From positions 23,139 through 87,138 of the forward strand of contig RSEH01000209.1 in the NCBI GenBank assembly GCA_006503475.1: a DNA stretch of 64,000 nt, written 5' to 3'. The position numbers and the translations under genes were made by a program. Origin of the DNA: Stentor roeselii. Taxonomy: Eukaryota > Ciliophora > Heterotrichea > Heterotrichida > Stentoridae. Shown piece after piece: positions 1-9,930 of the stretch; within the stretch, counting starts at the first letter, position 1; each line of letters begins with the position of its first letter. Below the pieces are notes generated by a model, which worked only from the letters and a program-made list of their open reading frames with translations, searched no databases and was not told the DNA's origin.

Positions 1-1
1 G

Positions 2-213
2 ATGGTTAATATATTCATTATAGAATTTAAAACTTATGTTTATTAAGATATATCTTAGGATAATTTAGATTTAATTGGTATCTAGATGAAAAACAAATTT
101 ATCAAGGGGACTCTCATTTCTAACTCTCATATTAACTTCAAGGTAAACCCTAAACTAATAGCGATGTAAAATTTGATAGAATTGATGCTAAAGGCCTTTT
201 TGCATTTTAGTTA
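2..213 (+). pseudogene. Decayed casein-kinase-1-like remnant
   Basis: Read in the frame starting at base 2, this stretch shows scattered landmarks of a casein kinase 1 catalytic core. A D-I-x-x-D-N segment sits where CK1 has HRDIKPDN. It is followed by an I-x-x-K-x-N-K-x-I-x-G-T segment and then S-x-I-N, which match the CK1 run I-P-Y-R-E-N-K-x-L-T-G-T and A-S-I-N. About 25 residues around the DFG loop are missing. Stops (TAA, TAG) interrupt the frame at about one codon in ten, which is close to the random rate for such AT-rich DNA, so it cannot encode a protein under the standard code. The window begins inside it. The similarity is weak and judged by eye. Confidence 0.33.
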
Positions 214-716
214 ATATATAATCATTCCAAAAAACTGACTTATATTATAGATGATAAAAGTTTAAAAGAAAAAATTTCATGATGATTATGTTTGATGGCA
301 TATGGGTTACTTGTCTAACTGATTATTCTTCAAAAAAAAGGAATTCTATTTGATGTGCCAAATTAAAAATCCTACTTGTACTAACTAAATATTAAATCTC
401 TAAGTTTTAAATATAATATTAACCCCTGGGAAGGTTAACTCGAATTTAATGCTTTGATGAAATCCTTCAATAATTTCCTCAGATAATCTTTCAAAGCTAT
501 CTATTTTTAATAATATTTCATTCACAAAAGAACTCTAAAATTATAATAAAACTTAGACTTCACTCAAGATTCCTGAAAGAAAAAATAAAATTTCAAAAGT
601 CTCTTAATCCAAATCATTAATTTCTTAAAATAAACCTATAAATCTTTAACCAAACCTAAAAACACAAATCATTAATTATCCAAATCATCATAATCATCTC
701 CATAAAAATAACCAAT
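214..716. other. AT-rich spacer upstream of the DHHC gene
   Basis: No sustained open frame on either strand. The frame of the kinase relic continues with many stops and no recognisable motif. The last 100 bases are very A/C-rich on the plus strand, as is common just upstream of start codons in this window. Confidence 0.6.
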
Positions 717-1475
717 ATGAAAATATCTCCCAAACCTCGAAAACACGGTTTAAGCCTTCCATTAAGTGCAATCCAAATCCTCTGCTGGCTTCTCTACTTA
801 TTCGACACCTTAAACTTCACATTCCTGGTACTTCCTGAGTATTCCAAATCGGAAAAACTATTTCTTTCACTGATTTATCTGAGTTTATTTATCCTACTAT
901 TCGTCAGCTGCTTGCAGCTGACCCTAACAGACCCAACAGACCCTCTAATAAATATTTTCCAGTCTTCAGAGAACCAAGAGTAAATTCTAAACAGATTCAA
1001 AGAGTCTCTTAAAGTTCAATTCAAAAGATTCTGCCAGATCTGTCAATCTCCAGTTTCCTCAGACAAGACAAAGCACTGCATGAAATGCAATCGATGCACA
1101 CAAGCCTTTGACCACCACTGTCGTTTCGTGAATAATTGTGTGGGGAAATCGAACTACAAGGTCTTCGTTCGACTTGTTTTGAGTATTGAGCTGATCGAAA
1201 TTTTTAATATTTCTGTTATTATTTTAACAGGCGTAAGAAAAAATTTCTTGATAACGCCGAAAGATGTGACTTTAATTCTCAGTTTCTTGAAAAGTTTAGC
1301 CTTTTTTGTTATGGCGAGTCATTTGACTGGTTTTCACATTTTTTTGAGTTTTCGTAAAATGACTACTTTGGACTTCATCATGAGGAACAGAAGTAATCAA
1401 GTATCGCCGAGGGATCAGGCGATTGACACGAATTTCAAGCAAGGAGATGACCTGAATGAAACTTCTAAGCTTTAA
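717..1475 (+). CDS. DHHC-type protein S-acyltransferase (palmitoyltransferase)
   Basis: Two exons (717-979 and 995-1475) join across a 15-nt intron to give 247 residues. DHHC enzymes transfer palmitate to cysteines of membrane proteins, usually at the Golgi, endosomes or plasma membrane. Two hydrophobic segments lie in the first 75 residues. The Cys-rich domain follows, with C-x2-C, HC-x2-C and an intact D-H-H-C active site, then C-V-G-x-x-N-Y. Two more hydrophobic segments follow, and a T-T-L-D near the end resembles the TTxE motif. At 247 residues it is compact for the family. The second exon completes the zinc ligands only if the intron is removed, which supports the splice. Its substrate cannot be told. 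MUL1 is its convergent neighbour. Confidence 0.93.
980..994 (+). other. 15-nt intron in the DHHC gene
   Basis: The sequence GTAAATTCTAAACAG separates two frame-compatible halves of the DHHC protein. If retained it gives an immediate in-frame TAA. Confidence 0.93.
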
Positions 1476-1540
1476 TAAAGTTTTTAATGAATGACTTTTG
1501 ATATTCTGAGGTTAACCTTTAACTATTTGCTTTAATTGTC

Positions 1541-2431
1541 CTAATAATCTATCTTAAACTGATGAGCTATTCTTACTCTGCACATCGGGCACTTAGTGAT
1601 TTTATTGTTGAAGCAAACGTCACAAAGACACACGTGCTTGCAAGGCCACAAGACAATATTCTTCTTTCTACTCAAACAGACACTACACTGCAGGTCAGCA
1701 GGGACTTCTTCAGGATTAGGCGCAATTGAAACCTTATCCTTAACCACAACAAATCCAATAATCAAAGTAATCGATGCACAAATAGCTAAAACAACAGCAG
1801 GAGTTTTGATTTTCTTGAAATAATAATCAACAATCGCTTCTTTCGAACTAGCAACGATCTCCGCATTTAAAACTTTACTTGACTGGTCAACAGTACCAAG
1901 GCAAATGACGTGTTTTCCACTGATGATGCGAGTTGTTTTGTTTTTATAACTTCTTTCAGGCTGGAAGTCTCGTCGAAGCATTGCTGATGAGATTTGTTTG
2001 AACAGCAGGAACAAAGCTTCAAAAAAGTTATACTCAATGATTTTGTGAACGATTTCAGGCTGTTCACAACGAATTTTAAAAGAAGGACTTAGGTTAACTG
2101 TGAGATTTGATGAAGGGTCTTGAATGTCTGAGATTTCAAAGGGCTTCTAAGCAGATCTTACCACGTGATTCGATACTCTTTTGTTAAGCACTTGTCCGGA
2201 ACTTGAAAAAAAAGTCTTTTTCACTGAAGAGATTAGAGTTTCTCGCTGGTTTCTTGGAACTGTTAGTCCTCGGATCATCAGGACTTGAGATGAACTCTTT
2301 CCTGGGACTTCTGAAACTTCTATCGTCGGGATGTCCTTTATTTTCAGGTAGTTTATCACCCTGTAAGAAGTGTAAATTCCACAGACCATAGTCACACATG
2401 CTGAAAGATTTAGAAGAAGCGAGTCCGACAT
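1541..2431 (-). CDS. MUL1/MAPL-like mitochondrial-type E3 ubiquitin ligase
   Basis: Exons 2431-2162 and 2146-1541 join across a 15-nt intron to give 291 residues. The layout matches MUL1: a hydrophobic segment near residues 8-25, a central domain with an M-I-R-G-L-T-V segment like the BAM domain, a second membrane span before the end, and a C-terminal C3HC4 RING (C-S-V-C ... C-K-H-V-C-L-C ... C-P-M-C). MUL1 proteins sit in the outer mitochondrial membrane and ubiquitinate or SUMOylate factors of mitochondrial shape and stress signalling. All RING zinc ligands are visible. Mitochondrial location is inferred from the family. The gene converges on the DHHC gene with 65 nt between stop codons. 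Confidence 0.85.
2147..2161 (-). other. 15-nt intron in the MUL1-like gene
   Basis: On the minus strand it reads GTAAGATCTGCTTAG. It falls between codons, and its last codon would be an in-frame TAG if retained. Confidence 0.92.
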
Positions 2432-2623
2432 TTTAAGACGATTTATAACCTTTAATTTTCCATGATTTGAAAGATTTTCCTCGGATTTAATTATCTTCAG
2501 GTAAAAAATCTAAAAATTCCAGAAAAAACTGAAAAATCTTCCAAAACTAAAAAAAAAAATTTCAATTAATTCTTCAATAAAGTTATTTTCACAAAATAAT
2601 TTCAATTGAATCACTATTCAATA

Positions 2624-5600
2624 ATGCTCCTCTTAATTCTCTTAAAAGTTCAAAGTTTAGAATTCGGGTCAAAGGACAACATGGACCCAGGACCCATCAG
2701 CTGGCCGAAGTCGGACTGGAGCGTGAACCCGATTGAGTTGTCCTCAAATCATGCAGGTGAAACAGTTGACGTCAAGTTCACATTTAACCCATCGACCACT
2801 TTGGCCTCAGGGATATTTCTGGTGAACTTTCCTGAAGGCTTTGTTGAAAAGTCCCGATTTGTGTCAGGCGTTTCGTTGATTTCAGGACAAGACATAACAG
2901 TAATAGTGCCTTCTGTTCAGCTACCAGATGATAAAGGAGTTTACGGCCCGGTTTCCATAATGACAAGGGTTTCAGAGCATGGAAACATCATCGACTTGAA
3001 TAAAATCTTCTCAACTATCCTGGTATCAGATAAAAAAAGATCTGCAAAGGCGAATTCCTTGACAATCTCATTTGAAAACAGCGACTCAGCAGTAGTATCC
3101 AGTAATCAATTCCTTTATTTCTCATTTATCCTCAGTCAAGACCTGTGGAAACACGACCTGCTTCTTCTAACAATCGATGAAAAATTCTTCCTTCAAGATG
3201 AAAAATGCTGGACTCTTGTCGACTTCCTCCGAGGTTCAAACAGTTCCACGATCGAATGTTCCTTTTCCAGCGCTGAGAACTTTCTCTATATTTACGGCCT
3301 TTCAAATGACCTGCGTGTTTCAGACGTTAGCACCACCGGGTCAGTTGAAGTGAAGTTAAAAGTCGCGACTTTCACAATGCCTGATTCAGCTTACGCGGCA
3401 AGTGACTTCAATTGGAACTTATCAATTTTTCGATATGGAACCAAAACAATAGTTGAAGAGTTCACCGGGAAAGGCCCCAGCATTATCCATGGCGAGGTCT
3501 TGATCAAGTCTTGGCAGCCTGCGAATTATGTCCCTGTGAGTGAGATTGTTTCAGGAATGACCACTTTTATGGACTTGAAGTTCAGTTTAAATCATAAAGT
3601 GCCGAGATCAGGGAAGATTGTTGTCAAGTTTAGTGGAGTCGATGTTAAAAAGACTGTTTGGAAGTCAGATGAAAGTCAGAGCACGTCTTCAGGAACTACG
3701 GAGTATTTGATGGTCAGTCCTTTTATTGGAGGAGTTTGCAGTTTGACCACGAGTCAAGTCACGTGTAAGGACTTTGAATCGGATATTGAACCTGGGAGTC
3801 TTTCTTTCACTTGTCTTACTCGGTTCAGTGGAAGTTCCGCTAAAGTCGCTTCAATACTCACAATGAACGAAAACGGAGATATCATTGATAGGAACTTAGA
3901 AGGTGTTACTCTAGTCTACGCCATTGCAGTTAAACAGCAACTTCTCAGTCACTTTTCAATGGTTTTCGCAAGTGACTCTTCAGGGACACTGGTTTCTTCA
4001 ACTATGACGCCAGTCATCGGGTACCTTTGTTTTAAAACAGTTTCTCTTCCCAAGTCCACAGTGCTGACGTTATACCTGCCGATTAACGCAGGTGCTGAGA
4101 AGGACTTCACATTAGGCCTGGCCCAAACGACTTTAAAAGCGAAACTTTTGTCATCTTCAAGTCTTTTAACATCAGGTTACAGTTTCCTTACAAGTAGTTT
4201 GGTGAGTCTTTCAGACCCTTCGATATCTTCAAATAAACTATCGATATCCTTATCAGGTCTTTCCTCATCGACCACTGCATCAGACTACATTTACATATTT
4301 CTGACTTCAGACACTGCTGCGGCTTCTCCAGGACTGAAACTTCCTCGTTCCTCGTCAACTTACGCAACGAAATACGAAACAATTTTAAACTTTTCAGTGA
4401 ACGGGCTGATTTACAAGTCATCTCAAGTATTAACAATCACTCCTTCAAGTTTAGGAGCCTCAGCAAGTCTGTTGTGCACTGACAAGTCTCTTGCTGGAAT
4501 TCCTTTAACTGTCTCTTTTTTACCTACTCTTGCATATGCCCTGGATTCAGGCTCGAAACTGATCGTTGAAGTCAAGTTCGACTCAAGTTACTCAAATGAC
4601 TTAGGAAGTGGCATATCTGGGGCATACCCAGTTTTCACTTTACTAGAAAAAGTCACATTTGACCTCGTTCAAGACTCAGTCGCTCGGCTTCAAATGACTG
4701 GCTTGACAACGATTTTTACTACCAAGACCTACAGCTTCACTTTCCCTGTTGGAGCAGCTTCTACTGATCGAGTCTTGGAAATTAGGCTTTTTTTCGTTAC
4801 CAGTGATAGAACTGACATCGAATATGAAGTAATGAAAAATCTTGTCAACATCGCAGCGACAACTACTGCAGACTCTTTTTCAAGTATCACTTTTAACACC
4901 GTGCCTAACAATGGAGTGACTGTTGCAGATCCTGTCATTGGAGAAAAGTTTTCATTGCAAGTCTCTCCTTTTGTATCAAGTGGAAATTACAACTCTGGGT
5001 ATTTAGGAGTTATTTTACCTGCAGGGTTCTCTTTAGAAGATGTTGAAGTTTTTTTAACTTCAGATTCAGGAATTGTATCAACAGTTTTGTATTCTTTTTC
5101 ATCAATAAGTGCTGAGTTCAAGTTGACAAGTGTTTTCTTTACCTTGACTAGCTCGATATCAGTTTCTTCATTCACTCCTGCGATTACTGTTAAGACCTGG
5201 AAGGCGCCTGGGTATAGTCTTTCAGCTAAAGTTGCAGTGATTATGGCCCCAAGCTCAACTGGAGCTTGTCTTGCACAAGGAGAAGAAGAAGGGGTCGATG
5301 TCGTTCCTGCTGCATTGGAAGAACCGACTTTTTCACCTGATAAGGTCCAGGCAAGAAGCGCGAGTTCTTTAATGGCTGATGTCGAACTTTCTTTTACTAT
5401 CTCTGTCAAGGTCCCTGGAGGTATTTCTCTTAGTTTGAACGAGGACTGGCTTGTCACTGACTTAACCAGTTATGAGGTTGAAGGACTTTCTGGAGAGTTT
5501 CAGGTGAGTTTAAGTGGAAACAGTTATTATATTTCAGGATTCACTGAAATTAAAGCACTCACTGCAGTCACTTTTACTCTTAAAAACTTAAGTCCTCCTG

Positions 5601-8600
5601 AAAACACCGGAAAAACAGGGTATTTTAAAAGTATTTCAACGTTTCAAGACAAATCTTTCCAGATCCCAATTGAAACCTGGACAGATCAAACATCAGACTC
5701 ATGTGAAATTTTAACAGGAGGAGTTTCATCAACTTCAACAATAAAAGAAGTTTCGGTCTTTCCAAACGCAGCAGGTGCAAAAGACATTTATTTATATTTA
5801 AAGTTTACTCTTCCTCACTCAATCCCTCTGACAGGGCAGGTCCAGATTTCAAGTCCAATCAGGTTTTCCGAGGTGGGAGACCAGAGTGAAAACTGTTGGA
5901 GCTCTCTTAAGTACCAGTCTTGTGAAATCATTGAAGGGTTTCTTTTTTTAACTTTAGCTGAAAAGTACTTGCCTGGCAATGATATTGAGGTTTTGCTTGA
6001 TAATGCTTTTGACTTGCCTGAAAGTGGCTTGACTCAAGATGGCTTCGCTATTTTGTCCTCTTATAACGGCGTTCAAATAGACCAGGATAGTCTTTTTGAA
6101 TATAAAGATTCTCAAAAACTTGAAGTTGGACCTGCTCCTGAAGCTACTTTCACCTTGGGACAGTTGCCTTTGAGAGTCGATCCGAGTACTGAAGGGGAAT
6201 TGGCTTTGTATTCTTTTAGCTTTAGCATCAATTGCTCGGTTGATATTGGTGATTCGATTTTATTCAGCTTTCCGTTTGAGTTTGACCATCTTTTGGGAAA
6301 TGCGTGGCAGAAGTTTTCATGGGGTGACCCTGACTCATTTTACCTAAACTGTTCAAGCCAAGCTCTATCAACAGTGACATGTAAAGCAGATCACTGGAAC
6401 CTAGTCATATCTTCATTATCCCATTCCCTCCCAGCAGACACATTGATAGATTTAAACATTTCCTACATAAAAAACCCTGAATACACCGGACGAGTATTCA
6501 ACAACATAGGTGTCTACCTCTACAACTCAACTCACATAAAAGCAGTTCACAGCGAGTACTCAGGAGTGACGATTTCCGCTGCAGCATCAGCATCCAGAAT
6601 AAAATCGATTGACTCAAGCAAAAAGAAGCTTCAGTCCTCATCAACGTACACAATAGAGTTCTTTCTAGACTGGACCCAACTTGACCAAGGCGACTTTCTC
6701 CTTTTCCAATTCCCAGACCAATACGACCTGATGCTTGACAACTGGGAATCTTCCAAATCTTTAAAATGTCAGGCATCTTGGAAAGATCAGTCACCGACAA
6801 GTCTAAACGAGGACTGGGAAGATTGGAATTCAGAAAGCCTTGATTGCTTTATTAATGAGTTAAATCAAGTCGTTTGGCCAGTGCAGCAGTCAAAGCTTTT
6901 CCTTCAAACTGACCTGGTCAAGGCAACTGTAGAAGGTTTAAAGAACCCAGAATGGGGCTTTACGAGAAATATCGAAAAATATCTGGGAGACCCTAACGTG
7001 TTTGGTGATTATGACGTTTGGGTGCAGAAGGTGGAAGTCCTTAGTTACAGTGGAAGGTACTCCAGGTACATCTCTAGAAGTTACAATTTGCTTCATTCAG
7101 CATTTTTAGGCTTTTATTCAGGTGGAGCTTCTGCAGTTGTTAACTCTTTCAGTGCCCAGACCGGTGAAGGCTTTATTACTTTAGAACCAGGAAGACAATC
7201 AGAAGATCTAGTCATTGCAATTTCTTCTGATTACCTTAAAGCGAAACGTTTGCGGTTTTTGCCTTCGAATCACGGTGCGAACGAGGTGAAACTTGAATTT
7301 TCTTCAGATTTGAACAGGTTTTTAATGACACGCGACTTGACATCGATACACTTCCGGGTATCAGCGCCGTTATCAGCCTCTAACAGCGTGAACTACATTG
7401 AATGGGTTTTAGAAGAGGTGCCACTTGACGGCCTTGTGAGTCCTACTTACGTCTCACCAGTGAAAACTCGAGTAGAAGTCTACCAAAAGTCCTTAGAGTC
7501 CTTCGTAGTCGGAATAATCAACACAGTCTACCTCAACATCCAAAGCCTGCCAATAAAAATATTCACATCCCATGCCCCAACAAATGAAGTCATCGTCGCT
7601 CTTGGACTAGTAGACGATTCAATTCAAGGAGTGACTTTTTCACCTCCAGCTCTTCTTTTCACCCAAGATATAAACTCCCTTTACTTTTCCATTCTAGTAG
7701 ACAATGAAACTTTTACAGGAAAACTAGAAACTCCTGTTTATATCGCTTTTACTGTCACTGAATCCAGTCGGTACTCTTCGATAAGCCCTGTTGCTTTTGA
7801 AGTGAAAGACAAACCTGCCTTCTTCGCCAGTCAGATCTCGTTATTAACCTTTGCAGACCTGACACAAACAGGCCTGTCTCTAAGAATTAAGCTGAACACT
7901 GCTGCTGTCGTCTTCTGGGTCTTCGGGCCGAGTAGTTCAGAATTTCCTGACCTTGAAAATGAAGACTTTCCTCGACTGGAAGACTCGAGAACTGACTTGT
8001 TTACTGAACAGGTTCGGGAGTTTTATAGTGGTTTGGATAATACTCCTGATAATGGAGAAAGTTGGGAAGAGTTTCAGAGAAGACTTTTTAAAGAGTTCCT
8101 TGGAAGGATTTGGACTGGAGTGTCTTATGTTGATGCAGGGGTCACTACTGACCTTGTCACTTTCAAGTGGCTCTGGGCTGGAACTTCTTATTCGGTGAAG
8201 GTTTTGACTGATAATAAAAGTGGATACCTCAGCAACTCGACCTACACTCAAGAAACTCTTGAAAAAAACCCTGCTGTTGAAATTTCTTTGAAATTTAATG
8301 AAAAAGTTTCAGAAGTTTTTATACCTGTTGTGAAAAATGCACTTGCTCTTGCATTAGGAGTAATCTCTGATTTACTTGTTGATGGAAAAAGTGATGGAGA
8401 GTTATTCCAATGGGTACTCAGTGCAGATAGAGCCTCACCTTTATCCCCTTCTACAATAATAACCAAATTAGACAAATCTATCTTGAAAGCAAATCTCAAA
8501 TATGCTGAAATTTTTCAAGATTTTTCTATTGAAAGCAAGGTGTTACCCCAAAGCGCCTTCGAAGTACCTGAGTGGAAAACTGAGCCTGACCTTGTTTTAG

Positions 8601-8983
8601 CTGGTGAGACTTTTGTGACTTTCAATCTTTCTATTCAAGGAAAGGGTAAAACTTGTTGCCAAGTCGTTTTCAACTCGAGTGAAGACGTGGGGAGCAGTGA
8701 GCAGGTCTATTCCGGTGTCAACAAGTTGAACTCACCAGTTCCCAGCTTGTGCTTCAACAGCTTGAACGACACAGTCGACGAAAAAACAATAGAAGGCCTT
8801 TCAGATGGAAATCAATACTCTTTAGTCTGCACCTTGTGCAGTTCTTACCCGCAGTGGCCTGAATGTTCTTCGAACTTTTCCTATTTGGACTTTTCATCCG
8901 CAGCGAAAATTCTGATAAAAGATGAAAAAAGTGCCTCGATTATGATTTCATTCTCGATTTTATTAGAAGTTGTTTTAAACTAA
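2624..8983 (+). CDS. Giant secreted or surface protein, probably lipid-anchored
   Basis: The first in-frame ATG is at 2624, giving 2119 residues in one exon. The N-terminus is a short signal peptide (about a dozen hydrophobic residues). The protein ends in a 15-residue hydrophobic stretch after a charged segment, which looks like a GPI-attachment signal. The middle is rich in Ser, Thr, Leu, Val and Phe with many N-glycosylation sequons. A loose pattern recurs in which a hydrophobic strand leads into F-P-x-x-F or a similar turn, suggesting a dozen or so beta-sandwich modules of 130-160 residues. A short Cys-rich patch lies near residues 2010-2090. I do not recognise a family. It is probably a cell-surface coat or adhesion protein; the module count is an estimate. 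Confidence 0.75.
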   Translation: MLLLILLKVQSLEFGSKDNMDPGPISWPKSDWSVNPIELSSNHAGETVDVKFTFNPSTTLASGIFLVNFPEGFVEKSRFVSGVSLISGQDITVIVPSVQLPDDKGVYGPVSIMTRVSEHGNIIDLNKIFSTILVSDKKRSAKANSLTISFENSDSAVVSSNQFLYFSFILSQDLWKHDLLLLTIDEKFFLQDEKCWTLVDFLRGSNSSTIECSFSSAENFLYIYGLSNDLRVSDVSTTGSVEVKLKVATFTMPDSAYAASDFNWNLSIFRYGTKTIVEEFTGKGPSIIHGEVLIKSWQPANYVPVSEIVSGMTTFMDLKFSLNHKVPRSGKIVVKFSGVDVKKTVWKSDESQSTSSGTTEYLMVSPFIGGVCSLTTSQVTCKDFESDIEPGSLSFTCLTRFSGSSAKVASILTMNENGDIIDRNLEGVTLVYAIAVKQQLLSHFSMVFASDSSGTLVSSTMTPVIGYLCFKTVSLPKSTVLTLYLPINAGAEKDFTLGLAQTTLKAKLLSSSSLLTSGYSFLTSSLVSLSDPSISSNKLSISLSGLSSSTTASDYIYIFLTSDTAAASPGLKLPRSSSTYATKYETILNFSVNGLIYKSSQVLTITPSSLGASASLLCTDKSLAGIPLTVSFLPTLAYALDSGSKLIVEVKFDSSYSNDLGSGISGAYPVFTLLEKVTFDLVQDSVARLQMTGLTTIFTTKTYSFTFPVGAASTDRVLEIRLFFVTSDRTDIEYEVMKNLVNIAATTTADSFSSITFNTVPNNGVTVADPVIGEKFSLQVSPFVSSGNYNSGYLGVILPAGFSLEDVEVFLTSDSGIVSTVLYSFSSISAEFKLTSVFFTLTSSISVSSFTPAITVKTWKAPGYSLSAKVAVIMAPSSTGACLAQGEEEGVDVVPAALEEPTFSPDKVQARSASSLMADVELSFTISVKVPGGISLSLNEDWLVTDLTSYEVEGLSGEFQVSLSGNSYYISGFTEIKALTAVTFTLKNLSPPENTGKTGYFKSISTFQDKSFQIPIETWTDQTSDSCEILTGGVSSTSTIKEVSVFPNAAGAKDIYLYLKFTLPHSIPLTGQVQISSPIRFSEVGDQSENCWSSLKYQSCEIIEGFLFLTLAEKYLPGNDIEVLLDNAFDLPESGLTQDGFAILSSYNGVQIDQDSLFEYKDSQKLEVGPAPEATFTLGQLPLRVDPSTEGELALYSFSFSINCSVDIGDSILFSFPFEFDHLLGNAWQKFSWGDPDSFYLNCSSQALSTVTCKADHWNLVISSLSHSLPADTLIDLNISYIKNPEYTGRVFNNIGVYLYNSTHIKAVHSEYSGVTISAAASASRIKSIDSSKKKLQSSSTYTIEFFLDWTQLDQGDFLLFQFPDQYDLMLDNWESSKSLKCQASWKDQSPTSLNEDWEDWNSESLDCFINELNQVVWPVQQSKLFLQTDLVKATVEGLKNPEWGFTRNIEKYLGDPNVFGDYDVWVQKVEVLSYSGRYSRYISRSYNLLHSAFLGFYSGGASAVVNSFSAQTGEGFITLEPGRQSEDLVIAISSDYLKAKRLRFLPSNHGANEVKLEFSSDLNRFLMTRDLTSIHFRVSAPLSASNSVNYIEWVLEEVPLDGLVSPTYVSPVKTRVEVYQKSLESFVVGIINTVYLNIQSLPIKIFTSHAPTNEVIVALGLVDDSIQGVTFSPPALLFTQDINSLYFSILVDNETFTGKLETPVYIAFTVTESSRYSSISPVAFEVKDKPAFFASQISLLTFADLTQTGLSLRIKLNTAAVVFWVFGPSSSEFPDLENEDFPRLEDSRTDLFTEQVREFYSGLDNTPDNGESWEEFQRRLFKEFLGRIWTGVSYVDAGVTTDLVTFKWLWAGTSYSVKVLTDNKSGYLSNSTYTQETLEKNPAVEISLKFNEKVSEVFIPVVKNALALALGVISDLLVDGKSDGELFQWVLSADRASPLSPSTIITKLDKSILKANLKYAEIFQDFSIESKVLPQSAFEVPEWKTEPDLVLAGETFVTFNLSIQGKGKTCCQVVFNSSEDVGSSEQVYSGVNKLNSPVPSLCFNSLNDTVDEKTIEGLSDGNQYSLVCTLCSSYPQWPECSSNFSYLDFSSAAKILIKDEKSASIMISFSILLEVVLN

Positions 8984-8991
8984 CTAGTTAA

Positions 8992-9930
8992 CTAAACTGT
9001 GGAAAAGTGTTTTTCAGGATTTTCCAGCATTTCTCGGATACGGTTCTGGATCACGATTGCACGCATTCCATCGATGAAACGATGGTCAACATTGCAGCAG
9101 ATGTTGAGAACTTTCTCTACTACGACCTGCCCGTCAACGACAAGTGCCTCGTCATAAACAGAAGCGATGCAAAAAAGAGCAGGACATCGAAACAAAGGCA
9201 CAAGGGGAGGGTACCCGACTTTAACATTAAGCATTCCAACACTGGTCACTACAAATGCACCGAATTCATGTCTTTTCAAATTAAACATCGGCAAGGGGAT
9301 CCCCATGTTAGAAGAGATGAAACCTGAGACCTCAAAAATGATGGCAGTGATGCAGGTTGGTAGAAATTTAAAGATATTTGTTGATTTTTCTTTTAACTCT
9401 CTGTCCTTTCCACGTCTTAACGACTCAGCTTTTTTCTTGACTTCACTCGAAATGGCAGTCAAGTTTTTATTAGGAATGTCATTGATAGGAACGTAGTACA
9501 AGTCAACGCCGTCATCCATGCTAACAAGTAAAGTCCCATTAACACTCTTATGGTTGATATAATTTCCAAAAGCAATCTTCCCATTCACATCTGGAAAGTC
9601 CTTCATCACAGTTCCAATCGCCTTAAAGACCAGATGTGTCAAGGTAATATTTTCGCCTTTTTCCTTTGAAATTTTATCTAAAAAGTTAAGCGAATTTGCA
9701 ATCTTCACCTGAAAATATCCTAAAATATTAGGACGCACTGGGTCTGACCATGTCGCGATCTGTACTTTTCTCCTGATCGAATTGAACTTCGCAGCTGAAG
9801 AAGGGATCAACACCCAGCTCAAAATAAAGTAAATCGTCACAAAGAACAAGATAAAGTAAACCGGAGTCAAGTTGAACAAGAGAAAGTAAAGAATCCCGGC
9901 AAGAATACCACAAACGGCCAGTCCATTCAT
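8992..9930 (-). CDS. Membrane-anchored 2-oxoacid dehydrogenase-type acyltransferase domain protein
   Basis: The 312-residue product has two membrane spans in the first 45 residues, followed by the catalytic domain of E2 acyltransferases (chloramphenicol-acetyltransferase fold). Near the C-terminus, D-H-R-F-I-D-G supplies the HxxxDG catalytic motif, followed by the usual helix. An upstream segment resembles the fold's early helices. There is no lipoyl domain, no peripheral-subunit-binding domain and no obvious mitochondrial presequence, so it is unlikely to be the core of pyruvate dehydrogenase. It may be a membrane acyl-CoA-dependent transferase of unknown substrate. Its ATG overlaps the TGA of the upstream PROPPIN gene by four bases (ATGA). 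Confidence 0.8.
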   Translation of the reverse strand: MNGLAVCGILAGILYFLLFNLTPVYFILFFVTIYFILSWVLIPSSAAKFNSIRRKVQIATWSDPVRPNILGYFQVKIANSLNFLDKISKEKGENITLTHLVFKAIGTVMKDFPDVNGKIAFGNYINHKSVNGTLLVSMDDGVDLYYVPINDIPNKNLTAISSEVKKKAESLRRGKDRELKEKSTNIFKFLPTCITAIIFEVSGFISSNMGIPLPMFNLKRHEFGAFVVTSVGMLNVKVGYPPLVPLFRCPALFCIASVYDEALVVDGQVVVEKVLNICCNVDHRFIDGMRAIVIQNRIREMLENPEKHFSTV

